From assembly GCF_030503595.1 (NCBI RefSeq), contig NZ_CP129966.1, forward strand, positions 2,170,001-2,234,000: DNA of 64,000 bases, in the 5' to 3' direction. The first letter of the stretch is position 1. Each line of letters opens with the position of its first letter. Below the pieces are notes generated by a model. That model had not been told where the DNA came from, did no database searches, and saw nothing but the letters and a program-made list of their open reading frames with translations. The position numbers were made by a program, and so were the translations under genes. The DNA comes from Corynebacterium sp. P4-C1. GTDB taxonomy: Bacteria; Actinomycetota; Actinomycetes; Mycobacteriales; Mycobacteriaceae. This document shows, one piece after another, positions 62,788 to 64,000 of the stretch.

Positions 62788-64000
62788 CTACGGAATCGCC
62801 GCGAGCAATTTCCTGGTGTACTCGTGCCGCGGGTTCGCCCACACCTCCTCGGTAGGGCCTGTCTCCACGATGCGGCCGTGGTGGAGCACCGCGATCGTCG
62901 GGCAGACCTGCCGGACAACGGACAGATCGTGGGACACGAAGACGAGGGTGACGTTGTCGTGGACGACCAGTTCGTCGATAAGCTCCAGCACCTGCGCCCG
63001 TACGGACACGTCGAGGGCTGAGACCGGTTCGTCCGCGATGAGGATCTCCGGGTGCGGGGCCGCGGCGCGCGCGATCGAGATCCTCTGCCGCTGGCCGCCC
63101 GAAAATTGGCTCGGGTAGCGGCCGCCAACTCCCTCAAGTCCGACCTGCGCGAGAACCTCGTCTGCCCGTGTGTCGCCTGCGCCCGCCTCCTTGATCGAAT
63201 CGCGGACCGTGCGGCGCGGGTTGAGCGACGAGTACGGGTCCTGGAAGACCATCTGCAGGCCCCCGTCGACGTTCACCGTTCCCGAATCCGGTTGGTTGAG
63301 CCCCGAAATGATCCGCAGGAGCGACGTCTTGCCCGAGCCGGAACCGCCCACGATGCCGATCCGCTCGCCCTTGCGCACCGACAAGCTCACGTCGTCGAGC
63401 GCCACCGTGCCGCCGCGTCTCCAAGTCACGTTGCGCAATTCGATCGCCGGCCCGCCGGTCTCCCTGAGCTTCGCGGGAAGGCCCGGTTTCGACGCCGCCA
63501 CCAACTGCGCGGTGTAGTCGACCTGCGGGTTATCCAAATCAGCGTCGGGGTCCACAATCTGTCCGTGCTTGAGCACAATGACCCGGTCGGTCATTTTCTT
63601 GATCACGGCGAGGTCGTGGGTGATGAACAGCAGCGCCATCCCCCGTTCCCGCACCAGTGTGTCCAGCAGGACGAGAATCTGCCGCTGCACCTCCACGTCG
63701 AGAGCCGTCGTCGGCTCATCGCAGATCAGCAGGTCCGGGTCGCCCGCGATGGCCATGGCGATCAGAACTCGTTGCCGCTGTCCGCCCGAAAGCTGGTGGG
63801 GGTACGCGTCCGTGCGGTCGACACCCACCTCTCGCAGAAGCTCGCGCGCCTTATGAATGGAGCACGCTTCCGCCACCTGGCGCTCCACCGTCATCAGCGG
63901 GTCGAGCGCCGTCATCGGCTCCTGAAAGACCATGGACACCGTCGAACCGCGCTGCTTACGCTTCACCCGCGGCGACGAGCCGATCATGTCCGTCCCGTTG
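62788..64000 (-). CDS. Peptide/nickel-type ABC transporter ATPase, two fused ATP-binding domains (5' end outside window)
   Basis: The frame stays open to the window edge; about 404 residues are visible. The first domain lacks its Walker A (outside the window) but shows the Q-loop MVFQEPMTALDP, signature LSGGQRQRV and Walker B LLICDEPTTALD. The second is complete: Walker A GGSGSGKTS (about residue 215), Q-loop MVFQDPYSSLNP, signature FSGGQRQRI, Walker B ILIADEPVSALD and the H-loop SHDLSVV. DppD and DppF are normally separate; corynebacteria often have them fused as here. It powers import of di- or oligopeptides, by family likeness. Confidence 0.88.
   Translation of the reverse strand, partial: NGTDMIGSSPRVKRKQRGSTVSMVFQEPMTALDPLMTVERQVAEACSIHKARELLREVGVDRTDAYPHQLSGGQRQRVLIAMAIAGDPDLLICDEPTTALDVEVQRQILVLLDTLVRERGMALLFITHDLAVIKKMTDRVIVLKHGQIVDPDADLDNPQVDYTAQLVAASKPGLPAKLRETGGPAIELRNVTWRRGGTVALDDVSLSVRKGERIGIVGGSGSGKTSLLRIISGLNQPDSGTVNVDGGLQMVFQDPYSSLNPRRTVRDSIKEAGAGDTRADEVLAQVGLEGVGGRYPSQFSGGQRQRISIARAAAPHPEILIADEPVSALDVSVRAQVLELIDELVVHDNVTLVFVSHDLSVVRQVCPTIAVLHHGRIVETGPTEEVWANPRHEYTRKLLAAIP

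Overview
The window is a contiguous piece of a high-GC actinobacterial chromosome, almost certainly a Corynebacterium. The evidence is the gene order tig-clpP1-clpP2-clpX, mdh, valS-folC-DUF4233, ndk, rne-rplU-rpmA-obg-proB-2-hydroxyacid dehydrogenase-proA, nadD-rsfS-gpgP-degV-comEA-comEC-holA, rpsT and lepA, which from memory is the order of corynebacteria and in part mycobacteria. A DtxR-type iron box, a ClgR-type box before clpP1, Tat and lipoprotein signals, and many leaderless genes (a TAnnnT -10 element 6-8 nt before the start codon) fit the same assignment. I see no rRNA, CRISPR array, insertion sequence or prophage. Two tRNAs are present: Gly-TCC and Pro-TGG.

Layout. 1-1.3 kb: a glycosyltransferase fusion cut by the window edge. 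1.3-4.9 kb: the efeUOB ferrous iron uptake operon with an upstream DtxR box. 5.0-6.8 kb: enoyl-CoA hydratase and nitronate monooxygenase. 7.0-10.3 kb: a Tat-exported metallophosphoesterase, a DUF1542-like membrane protein, tRNA-Gly and a secreted protein. 10.5-17.1 kb: tRNA-Pro and the protein quality-control block (tig, clpP1, clpP2, clpX), interrupted by two lipoproteins and an alpha/beta hydrolase. 17.1-23.9 kb: TetR regulator, mdh, valS, folC, DUF4233. 24.0-33.0 kb: a fatty-acid degradation region (fadA, fadB, two tandem acyl-CoA dehydrogenases, an acyl-CoA ligase) with an HNH gene inside it. 33.1-36.5 kb: small membrane protein, ndk, PhoD phosphatase, TetR regulator. 36.7-46.5 kb: rne, two acidic small proteins, rplU-rpmA-obg and proline biosynthesis. 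46.5-54.9 kb: cutinase, nadD-rsfS-gpgP-degV, comEA-comEC-holA, an ankyrin protein and a LysE-type exporter. 54.9-59.4 kb: PHB-depolymerase-like esterase, rpsT, a PemK/MazF-like protein with a membrane partner, lepA. 59.4-64.0 kb: an orphan AAA ATPase preceded by two long perfect palindromes, an S33 hydrolase, ribokinase and a truncated double ABC ATPase.

Two observations stand out. First, the non-palindromic 11-mer CGTCGATAAGC occurs 18 times as an exact match (10 on one strand, 8 on the other), in genes of unrelated function, in several reading frames and in three intergenic gaps, with almost no near matches. Chance predicts far less than one copy. The lack of strand bias argues against a Chi or KOPS element and makes a DNA-uptake-sequence-like role worth testing, the more so because comEA and comEC lie in the window. 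Second, the orphan ATPase at 59486 is preceded by two identical palindromes whose centres are exactly 40 bp apart; the first covers the lepA stop codon and the second ends on the base before the ATPase start codon, with a -10-like TATACC inside it. This looks like a compact, self-controlled and possibly mobile ATPase module.
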